Below, piece by piece: positions 11,470-21,553 of a DNA stretch of 64,000 nt. The notes under the pieces are model-generated. The model did not search any database. It was not told the DNA's origin and saw nothing but the letters and a program-made list of their open reading frames with translations. Position 1 is the first letter of the stretch. Every line of letters starts with the position of its first letter. The DNA is from Siphonodentalium dalli (lineage: Eukaryota > Mollusca > Scaphopoda > Gadilida > Siphonodentaliidae), in NCBI GenBank assembly GCA_032622095.1, contig CP136062.1, forward strand, positions 141,750,351 through 141,814,350, read 5' to 3'. A program made the translations under genes and the position numbers.

Positions 11470-13035
11470 CTAACCCATTCTATACAAAAGCATCATAGAT
11501 GTTTATCGAACTTATTATCTAACATTTCCCAAAATAAACAGGACTCCTTCTGAACTTTTATTTATCAGTCGTCTGCGTTTATCAATTTAACACCCCTGCA
11601 AATCAATAATAGACCATTCCAGTGTACAATTTTTAACTGTTTAACTGTGAGAATCCATTTAGTATAGAAACGGTTATGATTCAACTAGAGATTGGTATAA
11701 TTTAGTATTTAGAAACTAGTTGTATTATTTATAACAAAACATGCTACATGTACCTAAATCTGAGATATGGATTGTCTCCCTTTGAGATCAGAAACATTAG
11801 CAATAATGCAAATCAGTAAGCTCTTTCCCTAGCTCATATGTGAAACACTACGACGCTATCGCCCCATCGCAGAGTTCCGTCACCTATACGTATACACAGG
11901 ACTTACCGATGTCCGCACTTACACGTAATGTGAAGAAATGTCGCATTTATTCATTCTGCATTTTTCTGAGAAACTGAACTGTCAATATTCATTTGAAAAT
12001 GGTCTAGATTAAGCCAGAATGAATTGGAACTGACAAAACACTTCAATGAAAAATGTTAGATTTAATTAAGAAAATATACGTGCCGGCAGCGTTCATGCAT
12101 CGCGTTGGGAGGGGACTGAACTCTGTTTTCAGCTTGATAATAACGACGTCCAAAGCAGAGTTATGAAATCACTGAACTAAATGTGTTCCCATAGGCGACA
12201 GTGTTTACGTTTCGGCCAAATTCACTGAATTGAAGTCTACAGTCCACTCCAGTGATGTTTACCCAGCTAGATTGACACCAGTTGATCACGAAAATGCAAG
12301 AAAAATCATAGGTCATTTGTTTACTTTTTAAAATAAATCCCCTAGTGTACGACAGGGCTATCCCACAGCCAAATTTGATCTGGAAAAACCCAGAACTACA
12401 GCAGCTAGTTAATAAATTTCCCGCTCACAAAAATTCATTCCCCCATTCATTCACCCGTTTAAATTATTTAGATATGATGTACAAATCAAATAAACGCGAT
12501 GTCATCCTTTAATAACGTGTTTCGCATACATCAGGTGAAGGTCATTCTTCAGTTACCTTCACCTTTAGCATTCCACGGTGTACTCGCTCCCCGACTCTAG
12601 AACACATTTAGCTCCCTGATTCCTTATGGCAAGGTTTATAGTTGGGGACCAGTCAAGAAAATAAGTGGACAACCTTTATTTTTTCAGTTGTGAGGCACTG
12701 ATATTTCTGTGATGTTGGGAAGATTGGTCACTTCAGCACCATATTTAAATTCGGACCGAATACACCATAAACATATGCCAATGGAAATGAGCTCTCTGAT
12801 CACTGTACACCTTAATTATCGCCTATCCATTAATTTGGGGATTTGTGGGGGGGGGGGTTATGGCTTTACTGCTGTATGCTTAGACAATATAAATCTATAG
12901 ATGCCATGAATGAGTTAGTTTAAACAGTATTTATTCCTTATAATTTCATTATATATACAGTTACAAATATATAGGATGAAGTAAGAATTATGCATGGATC
13001 GAACCCGACAGCAAGCGTATGCAAATATATGAGTC
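11470..13035. other. intron sequence, nothing recognised
   Basis: AT-rich intron of the GPCR gene without a convincing ORF, RNA gene or inverted repeat, apart from a G tract at 12848. Confidence 0.4.
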
Positions 13036-13610
13036 GTTTCGTGGATGAATTTCCCCATCCCACCACGTTGCAGCAGACCGTTTCGTGGATGAATTTCCCC
13101 ATCCCACCACGTGGCAGCAGACCCTTTCGTGGATGAATTTCCCCATCCCACCAAGTGGCAGCAGACCGTTTCGTGGATGAATTTCCCCATCCCACCACGT
13201 GGCAGCAGACCGTTTCGTGGATGAATTTCCCCATCCCACCACTCGGCAGCAGACCGTTTCGTGGATGAATTTCCCCATCCCACCACGTGGCAGCAGACCG
13301 TTTCGTGGATGAATTTCTTTCCCCATCCCACCACGTGACAGCAGACCGTTTCGTGGATGAATTTCCCCATCCCACCACGTGGCAGCAGACCGTTTCGTGG
13401 ATGAATTTCCCCATCCCACCACGTGGCAGCAGACCGTTTCGTGGATGAATTTCCCCATCCCACCACGTGGCAGCAGACCGTTTCGTGGATGAATTTCCCC
13501 ATCCCACCACGTGGCAGCAGACCGTTTCGTGGATGAATTTCCCCACCCCACCAAGTGGCAGCAGACCGTTTCGTGGATGAATTTCCCCATCCCACCACGT
13601 GGCAGCAGAC
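13036..13610. repeat. 44-bp minisatellite, 13 copies, most with CACGTG
   Basis: The unit is 44 bp, starting 'gtttcgtggatgaatttcc' and ending 'cagcagacc'. There are thirteen copies; the seventh has a 4-bp insertion. Nine monomers keep the palindrome CACGTG; four have point changes (CACGTT, AAGTGG twice, ACTCGG). All three minus frames are open because 44 is not a multiple of 3 and the unit lacks stops. The long ORFs here are therefore artefacts. Confidence 0.95.
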
Positions 13611-14519
13611 TACGTCAAAGGGTAAGTCTGTGTTTGTGTTTTTTGGTGATATCAGTTCATAGCGAGAACGCGGAGACAGGAAAATTATATCCGCGTGTGC
13701 ATGGTGGGATATATAGGGATGACAATATGATATTTCGGTTTTCTTGTATAAACTAAGAATTAAAGATCGATTATATCTCCCGCAACATGATTTATATAGT
13801 TTCCTGGGTGTGAAATAATAAATATGAATCGAATACCCCAGTCCGAAAACGCGTCTATCAATTAATATTGATTTTATTTGGATTTTTTTCGTATAAAATT
13901 ACTCTGTGCCGTTCAATAATGGTCCCTAATATTCACGACCTTCTTTTATATTTGCGTTTTATGTTATTTTAATTATTTGAAATAATCGTATTCTACATTC
14001 TAGGTCTTGTCTACTTTATTCGTAGTTAATATTACAATACATGCAATCAAATGGAGACAGTTTGCACCACGCTGGAGATCTCTATCTAAATATAGTAACA
14101 AAAATATTCCCATTAATTGTTACAATGTTTGTCACATTTTAACAAAATAATATCGAAATACAATCGATATGAATTGATAGAATCTTTTCCGGGAAGGTAT
14201 TTCCAACTCATACGTATTATTTCATTCCCATCGCAGGAAACTCTAAACTGTGATATATAAAGAGATAATCCATCAACAAAGGGTTGTGTTGATATGGAAG
14301 TAACAATGCTAGTGTTAGTGTGTGTGCAAAGGAAATGTGATTTGTTTCAGGGATAGAAGAGGTGTGAGTAACAGACGGGTGTGTCAAATTTGATTGTAGA
14401 TTTTGTGACCAAAAAAAAGAACGTATAGAATTTGGTATGCTACCGTTTGTTGCTGCTGATAACTAATGCGTTAAATAGCAGCCCTTCCTGGTGCGCGAGG
14501 AGAAAACTGTACACACATA

Positions 14520-14720
14520 ATACTCTGGTGTCTACTGAGGATAAAATTGCACATACCACGTTATATGCAAATTAAAATAGATGCATTTTGCAGCCGAATA
14601 ACAGTTGGGGAATATTACCTTTCTGTACCAAGATATAAGAGAAATATAACCATGATATCAGGCAATCATACCAGTCATTATGTCTTCATATTTCCTGCTT
14701 TTAATGATACGGGCGGCGTT
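14520..14720. repeat. ~195-bp direct repeat, left copy
   Basis: 'tactctggtgtct...ataaaattgcacataccacg' to 'catatttcctg' recurs at 15509-15690 with about 90% identity by eye. The pair brackets the poly-G-ended element at 14816-15370. Confidence 0.75.
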
Positions 14721-14815
14721 GGCGGTGGGTATGCTGTTAAAATATTCAGCTCCGTCAAAAACCGCCATAAACAGAAAGAATAGTAAATTATAGACTTTGT
14801 TCATATACCAATCAG

Positions 14816-15370
14816 GGGGGGGGGGGGGGGTGACAAAAAATATATTCCGGCACGTATGCCGGGGTGGGTGGGTGGTCTCAAAGCCACCAACAAGCAATTT
14901 TTTCCGCAACTAAAAAAAAAAATTCCTGCTTGTTTTTTTAGTGTTTTGGCAATGAGTTGGGCTTCAAAACCACTTTGAATGAGAGAAATAATGTAATTCT
15001 AACTGGTAAACTGACTGCAGGCAGTTATCGTGTTGTATTTTGTTGCAAATTTTGAAATCCAAGATGGCCGCTGGCAGCCATGTTTTTTGGCCGAATGACC
15101 TCAAAATGACTCATTCCTATTTACATGTCCATGTTAACATCCATGATAAATAGTATGCACAGTAATTCATATACAGCTGTTTACAGTGAATTCCCCCCGC
15201 AAATCTCTGTTTTAGTGTTAAAAGGGGGGGTGGGTGTCAAAATATGGTCGGAAAAAACTGCCGAAAACGGAAAAAAAATTGGCGGTGGGGGTGGGTGGGT
15301 ACAAAAAATGATCGAAAGGGAAAAAATGCCATACGTGCCTGAAATTTGTTTCCGACCCCCCCCCCCCCTG
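14816..15370. mobile_element. poly-G-ended TIR element, 555 bp
   Basis: It begins (CA)GGGGGGG... and ends CCCCCCCCTG. Further in, the ends stay inverted ('ggcacgtatg' on the left, 'catacgtgcc' on the right; GGGTGGGTGGG-type blocks on both). TACCAATCAG occurs directly on both flanks (14806-14815 and 15371-15380). If CAG belongs to the TIR, as in hAT elements, the duplication is TACCAAT. The superfamily is uncertain (hAT-like or Mutator-like). There is no transposase. Confidence 0.7.
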
Positions 15371-15508
15371 TACCAATCAGAAATATGACATAAACAGTAT
15401 GTTATTGTCAATTTTTTCCCTTTGTTATAAAACAAAAGCAAAAAAACGTTACGTTTCCTGTCTTTTGTTTAGATCCGGATATGGTAATGATAAAGATCGT
15501 TATTTGTT

Positions 15509-15690
15509 AGATACTCTGGTATCTGCTTAGGATAAAATTGCACATACCACGTTATATGCAAATTAAACTAGATGCCTTTTGCAGCGAATAACATTTGGGG
15601 AATATTACCTGTACCAAGATATAAGAGAAATATAACCATGAGATCAGGCAATCAAAACCAGTCACCATGTCTTCATATTTCCTGTTTTAA
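15509..15690. repeat. ~185-bp direct repeat, right copy
   Basis: Right partner of 14520-14720, same orientation, with small deletions ('gccgaataacag' becomes 'gcgaataaca'). Confidence 0.75.
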
Positions 15691-15779
15691 AGGTTGGGGG
15701 AATAGCTAATTAACCAAAATTCCATAGGATCGATACATGTATATTTCAACTTGTAACGGAACAATCATTGTTCCCAAAA

Positions 15780-15985
15780 TACAACGATGGCAAGTCTGAT
15801 AATGCGCATTTAATTAAAAAAGTAATGCAAATGTAATTGAAGTATATTATTTTTTGTTAAGTAATGCATTAATTGGAATTACTTGTAATGCAGAAAATGA
15901 CCCATTACAAATGACTTTCATTACCTGATAAAAAGTAATGCATTGTTATGCATTACCGATACACATTACCATTACCACATCCCTG
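15780..15985 (-). mobile_element. hAT-like element end (CAGGGATGTGGTAATGG terminus)
   Basis: Read on the minus strand from 15985 it starts CAGGGATGTGGTAATGGTAA and continues with many GTAATGCATTAC-like motifs. This AT/GTAATG-rich subterminal style is seen in hAT-type elements. The opposite end was not found. Confidence 0.5.
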
Positions 15986-17160
15986 ACCGATGCATGAACA
16001 AACTCGATTCGAATGAAATTTTAACGGCAGACTATGCATGGATTATATGAAAAATATTATCTTTTGTCTTGTCCCTCTTATAATGACATTCAGATATCTC
16101 TTTTAAATTCCGTCCGCAGAATATATTAGCGACATGATTAGAACAGACCAAACTTACGACGCATTTATTAGGCTAATTTCTTTTCTAGTCAACCAGAGTC
16201 AACTAGAAACATTTCTGTTTTGTGCTTTTATCCGAAGACAATGATTCATATACAGGTGAAATTACACACTAGACGTATCAACATATATATGAATACAAAA
16301 TATATAAACCCGAATGTCTCCAAATTGCTTATAAGATTAAACTGAAATTCTCTCTTTTTATATTCTTTTAATATCATCACCGAGGATAGTCCACATGTGT
16401 TAGACCAAACCATGTACATACTTATACTTATATTAGGCGTGACATTTTGACCCTATGGGTCGGGTGCTAATTGTAAATGCAATTTATATATATTGATGAT
16501 TTATGTATTGCATATGTCACGTTAATAAATGATTTTCTCTCTCTGTGTATATATCCACGATAAAGATGCATGGTTCATTTCAGAATCAGAAAATATTTTA
16601 ACTCGTGCACCTCGTATATCCCCCCCCCCCCCCACGACTGTGTTCGGTGCAGGAAATGAGCATAATTTCGTTAAGCTTCGCTGGGTATTTACAGAAAGAT
16701 CATGAATTACAAGTACTACGACACCGGAGATGAAGTTCCGATAAAAAATAAACGAATCGGAGACAGAATACTGCAGTTTATTTAAAACATGACGCCAGTC
16801 TTTCTAGATTATCGTCTATCGGCGGAAACGTCGGCTGTTCGCGTCTATATGAATCGTCTACAAAACGAGCTTAATAAATTCCATTCAAATTTGGAGTGCG
16901 TATATAGTCAAATACGAACTCCCATACGTTTCACTGTTTTAACATTTACAGCAGAACTACCAAGTTACTACACACATTATACATATATTAACTACCTTGG
17001 GTGCAATAGCGAGATGTTGTCTTATGAACACCAAGCATGACTATTGACAAGTCGAAGACAAGATTGAGTCATGCTTGCTGTTCAGAAAACAACATCGTGG
17101 TAAATTATCTCTCGCCATTCCACCGAATGCAACCAGTCAGCGATTTATTATATATGACAC
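15986..17160. other. intron sequence, nothing recognised
   Basis: AT-rich; a C tract at 16621-16634; no supported gene or element. Confidence 0.4.
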
Positions 17161-17164
17161 CACT

Positions 17165-17315
17165 CACCTCGCGTCAACCGTGACGTCAGCAGGTGGGATA
17201 TAAGTTCGAAGACTATATCCCGGGCGATAGTTCCCTTACGATAGTTCACCTCGCGTCAAACATGGCGACAGCAGGCGGGTAATAGTTCGAAGACTATTAC
17301 CCGGGCGATAGTCCG
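17165..17315. repeat. tandem pair of hairpin units with a TCGAAG loop
   Basis: Two ~82-bp units start 'cacctcgcgtcaa'. Each ends in a hairpin with loop TCGAAG: GGGATATA(A)GT/ACTATATCCC at 17195-17221 and GGGTAATAGT/ACTATTACCC at 17277-17302. Both are followed by CGGGCGATAGT. Stem bases 4 and 5 differ between units but remain paired. Confidence 0.75.
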
Positions 17316-18372
17316 TTTTCTGGACAATGGTCAAAACTACTATCTGACACGCGAACGCGCTCCGCTCAACCAAAGGACAGTATGAACCCTCTTTGAACTC
17401 TACGTATATAAATAATATAAACTAGTAGCATTTACTCTTACAAATTGTTAAGCGAAAACAAATATGTATAGTATTGTTGGCCCTGAATAATTGTGAAAAA
17501 CAAAAAGTTAACTTTAAACATACACATATGTAAATATTTTGGATTAGGAAGTAGGTTACATCTCTGATGGAAACTTATGTATACATCAGGGCTCATTTCA
17601 CCAACTGCATGTGTTTATTTCATAACCCGGGTAGTTTATTTGGTAGCGGCTGAACAGACAATGAACCTTCCATAGCGTTTACGACACAAATTTTACAACA
17701 AACTACTATGGTCATTTTATCTGAGCATTATCTGAACATTTCCCAAGGGTTAATATGACCCCGAACAAGTTGCAGTTGCTGCTTGTACAAGTCAAACTTC
17801 AAGACAGTATGTATCAAGTCACAAGCCATCCCATACAGCCGGTCGTTCGTTGTGAATCCACCTTATTGAAGACCCCAACTCATAATGGAAGCTCCGTGCA
17901 GATATATTATTTTTGGAAGATTAGCGTCAGCTGCGGAACGGGACTGACTAAGTCAATAAAAGTCTCTATAAGGCATATGGGGATGGTTATATAAGATCAA
18001 TTCAATTTGGACCATCAAGCACGGAACAAGGGATAAAAACATCGATGTCGGATGATACGCAATAAACTATCAAATTAACACATACACGGCTGGTTATATT
18101 CTCGTATACACATGGCTTGCTATATAGGACTGCATGGCTAACTGCTGGTAACAATCAGACGGCATATATTTCCATTACATTTGATCTGGCGCAATGGACA
18201 TAATAAATAAAGCGGCATATTGGTTGTTTCATGGATTGCGCGAGCTCTATCTATGTATTGCCCATTTTGCCAGAGAATAACATGATAGACGTGGTTATTC
18301 CATACATGTGCCATAAATTACACCTCGCTGCTCGGGAAATGTGTTTCTAATCGCACATCTGGAACTATATTA

Positions 18373-18489
18373 AGCTCAGAGAGTAGAGTGTCGTTGTATC
18401 GCCTATCTCAGATATATACTTATATGGAAAGAAATCAAGACAACGAGATTGTAGTCTCGTAGAATATCGCCAAGCTCAGATATACTTAC
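18373..18489 (-). repeat. degenerate tandem copies of the TM5 exon 3' end and donor
   Basis: Reading the minus strand, the exon end (NETLLS codons, then GTTTCCAT|GTAAGTATATCTGAG) is followed by a second diverged copy ending TTTCCAT|ATAAGTATATATCTGAG and part of a third. The period is about 60-70 bp. The second copy's donor has AT in place of GT, so splicing can use only the first. Confidence 0.7.
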
Positions 18490-18628
18490 ATGGAAACATT
18501 TAAAAACAATGAGAGTAGAGTCTCGTTATATATAGCCCAGCTGATGAAGCGGCTCTCGTTGAACTCCGATGGAGCCTTCCTGACAACGATGCATAGACGG
18601 ATTCCCCATAACAGGAACAGCAGCTCGG
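18490..18628 (-). CDS. GPR158-like: GPR158-like exon: TM5 and third intracellular loop
   Basis: The acceptor is TTTTCGTTCCAG and the donor CCAT|GTAAGT; 139 nt, phase 1 start and phase 2 end. The peptide is (A)ELLFLLWGIRLCIVVRKAP, then SEFNESRFISWAIYNETLLS and LFLNVS. AE-x-LFLLWG...C..VR.APS.F.E and the following (Y/H)NE are the TM5/loop-3 block of the family. Two degenerate tandem copies of the exon's 3' end lie just downstream (18373-18489). A nested MITE palindrome begins about 16 bp upstream of the exon. Confidence 0.9.
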
Positions 18629-18644
18629 CTGGAACGAAAAGAGT

Positions 18645-18996
18645 TGTCGAGTCTGTGTTTTAAACAGAACTTATTAACAACATACAGTAATGCTCTAAAT
18701 AATCGACTCCTTAACCACAGCATAATTATGGGTAATTTTTCAGGATTTAGTCGGAAATATGGCTTGTTGCCATTCATCGGAAAGCTCTCAGTGAGAGCTT
18801 TCGGATGAATGGCAACAAGCCATATTTGCCAGTCATCGGAAAGCTCTCAGTGAGAGCTTTCGGATGAATGGCAACAAGCCATATTTCCGACTAAATCCTG
18901 AAAAGTTACCCATAATTCTGCTGTGGTTAAGGATTCGATTATTTAGAGCATTACTGTATGTTGTTAATCAGTTCTGTTTAAAACACAGATTCGACA
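18645..18996. mobile_element. nested palindrome: pogo-like MITE copy 2 inside a second inverted repeat
   Basis: The inner MITE is at 18685-18957 (CAGTAATGCTCTAAATAATC...ACTG) with TA on both sides. Its centre is duplicated: two 'gctctcagtgagagc' cores. The outer arms 18645-18684 and 18958-18996 are inverted copies of each other ('gtctgtgttttaaacagaac'). They meet exactly at the TA target, so the MITE entered the middle of an older hairpin. The outer arm starts about 16 bp upstream of the TM5 exon. Confidence 0.85.
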
Positions 18997-19731
18997 GTTG
19001 CGGATGCATTTGTTTCGCGGCGACGTCCTTTCGCGTGTGACCTCTCAGAAGAGTGATCGATCATTCGTACTTTGAAAAAAGAGACAAGCATATATTTGTA
19101 TATCAACGCGACAAGCAATAGTTAGTGTGCTTAAGTATGTGGAATGGACTGAACCACATGGAAATTGACTACTATTGAAAGTCGGTGAACATCCATGCCT
19201 GGTTTTGGTAGCTTTTTGGCATTGTATACCATGGTGAATTATGGTATGTTTTCGTGATATATAAAACCCCTCTCGAAGAGCATGTTTCATTTTGATTCCC
19301 ATGGTCGACACACAGGGAACCAATAAAGAATAATTTGATTGAAATAATTTCTTAGTGTACATTTATTGACACAACCTTTGCGAAAGCCAAATGTTTTGAC
19401 TACTTTTACCATGATAAACCCACAGTCTACCACCGTATACCATTTTTGTACTATGGTATACAATGTTCACATCGTGATGCTTTTTCGTGCATATAGGTAA
19501 ATCATGATGAATTCAATTCCTTCAGTTTATGACAAAGTTCATATATAGATATGGTCCGAAGAGATACATATGTTTTCATTTTAATTGGTTAGTGATGCTA
19601 GAACAACGCTATACCGATCATTACATTACATGTATGATATTGATGTCCAGGACCATGCCAAATCAGTTATCAGCATTTAAAGAGCGCAACAAAACTGGAC
19701 TGCTGGATTCGCAATCAAATTCAATACTCAC

Positions 19732-19800
19732 CAATGGCTGTCGAATGGTCCCACCAATCGGAGGAACACTGAAATGCTTTCAGCCCACTCACATGTTTGC
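19732..19800 (-). CDS. GPR158-like: GPR158-like exon: extracellular loop 2
   Basis: A 69-nt exon with acceptor CTTCATTGCAG and donor ATTG|GTGAGT, phase 1 to 1. The peptide after the shared Gly reads KHVSGLKAFQCSSDWWDHS then TAI. It has the single Cys followed by an acidic-Trp-Trp motif expected of the loop-2 cysteine that pairs with TM3. It is the only reading that satisfies the phases of both neighbouring exons. Confidence 0.87.
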
Positions 19801-21407
19801 CTGCAATGAAGAATATTGGTTAAAAATGCATAACAACTTAACAACCATAACTTTGATATCGATGAGAGCAGTGGATATTTTAAAGATGTGTTCATTGTTC
19901 CGGCCCTTTGAATACCTTGTCCGATATTTAAAATAAAATTCTGAGTCGAGGAACTTTCGTAAAAACTCTACCTGCCAATACCAATTGAATTGTGTTCACT
20001 TATATATATTATTATAAAATCGCCCGCCTATTATTGTGTGGAAGCTGTCGGAAACCTGTCGAAAAATACCCGACGATGTTCGTCTGTATATACTCGATTT
20101 TATATTTGGCGCCCTGTTCGGAAGGAAATTACTCGTTCACGTAATTCGCAACTATATGTGGTAAGCCAATCAGGAATATGCCTGTCGCCACCGGCAAATA
20201 CAAATGTACAAACTGGTTAATCGAGCTATCGGTTAGTTTCTTCTTTTTTGTTGGCATTTAGAAGCGGGATGTGAGTGTCACACGATGTTTATGTCATACT
20301 CTCTCATGTAGAGGGTTTTCGTGTAATTGATGTATTTACGACAATCGTTATAAACATTATATATAGTTTCTATGTTCTCGTGCATGGGATAAAAACGTGG
20401 CAAATCGTTTTCAATTTGGCAATCATTAAATGGCAGCTCGAATCCTGGTTACAACGTAGTCCGCAATGACATAGGTCGCCACACATGCAGCAACATCACA
20501 TGTGTCTCAAAATTGCTAACATTAATACAAGTCTTACTCTAAAATTCAATAGTACATATGTAATTTTAATAACCTACACACTGATCCAGTTATTGAGTAT
20601 CGAATTACAATATATTCCGGAATACACGGCCTTGGAGCAAATGCATCGACCTCAATTAATAATTATATAACATGTCTAGAGGCCTCTAACATAGATATTT
20701 CCACAGATTCACTGGTACTCACTAATTATCCCGATACGTATGTGCTTCGAGATATGTGATCGTGATAACTGATATATATATACTCTGGTATGAGACGCAC
20801 CTGTATTCCATAACATACATCACTTCAGTCAAATAACGATAGAACGCCCAAAATATTATAAGAATTTGATATGTAGTTTATGAGGACGAATACCACATGC
20901 AGGGCGTGTGGTCTGTACATGTATGTGCGTCCAACCTAATGCTGTTGTTAGATGGTGTAAAATCTGCCGTGCATGCACGCCGAAGAAAACGTCGTGACGA
21001 AAACCAGAGAAGTAAACAAAGTAGGACGCCGGCAATTGATTCCTAATGCTGTTGTCCATCTTCCATCCTGTGTTTCTTCCATCGTAAGTGTTTATTCCAC
21101 AATAGGCAAACACATAATTAGGCTTACAAATCGAAATGTGATACATGTAGTACTGGGCGTTATCAATAGGGTTTATGGGGGGTGGCCATCTAGCATCAAA
21201 GTTTATAGTTCTTGATGGCGTTAAGAGAATAGTTACATGTAAGTTAGGTATAGTTGTAAAGTCTGGCGTAGCAGCACTAGAAAGTAATGCCGTTTCACGC
21301 GTCGAGCTACAACTAACTCATTGGATGGGACATATTTACCGTAAAGGGCCCACTAATCCCGTCGCATTGAGTCGTGTTACTCGTGTGGTTTGAGATGTGT
21401 TGCTTAC
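19801..21407. other. intron sequence, nothing recognised
   Basis: 1.6-kb intron between the TM4 and loop-2 exons; short chance ORFs only. Confidence 0.4.
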
Positions 21408-21553
21408 CTTCCACCACTTCTGGCGTACCAACAATGGTTCGCGCCGTGCAGAAGGCAGAAAAGAAGAGAACTATGACGATTAGTCTTTTTATAAGGTCGG
21501 CATCTGATATTTTTACTCTCTGTGCTGATCTCACCCTGAATACAACAGATATC
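21408..21553 (-). CDS. GPR158-like: GPR158-like exon: intracellular loop 2 and TM4
   Basis: The acceptor is TTCTTTTTTTAG and the donor GAAG|GTAAGC; 146 nt, phase 2 start and phase 1 end. The peptide starts (R)ISVVFRVRSAQRVKISDAD, then LIKRLIVIVLFFSAFCTARTI and VGTPEVVE. The VF-x-x-R-(T/S)AQR loop followed by a basic-flanked TM4 corresponds to the GPR158/179 loop 2 and TM4. The intron before it is 10.3 kb and repeat-filled. Confidence 0.9.

Noticed and set aside
12915-13598. Three overlapping minus-strand ORFs of ~200-227 codons
   Set aside because: They are the 44-bp minisatellite read in three frames; all frames encode the same cycling peptide, and there is no start context or flanking exon.
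13036-13610. CRISPR-like regular repeat
   Set aside because: Repeats abut without spacers and the DNA is animal; it is a minisatellite.
17195-17302. GTTCGAA loops suggesting tRNA T-arms
   Set aside because: No acceptor stem, anticodon arm or A box at the right distance; the motif is the loop of a transposon-like hairpin.
19529-19936. 135-codon plus-strand ORF
   Set aside because: It is antisense to the well-supported loop-2 exon at 19732-19800 and shows no family resemblance.
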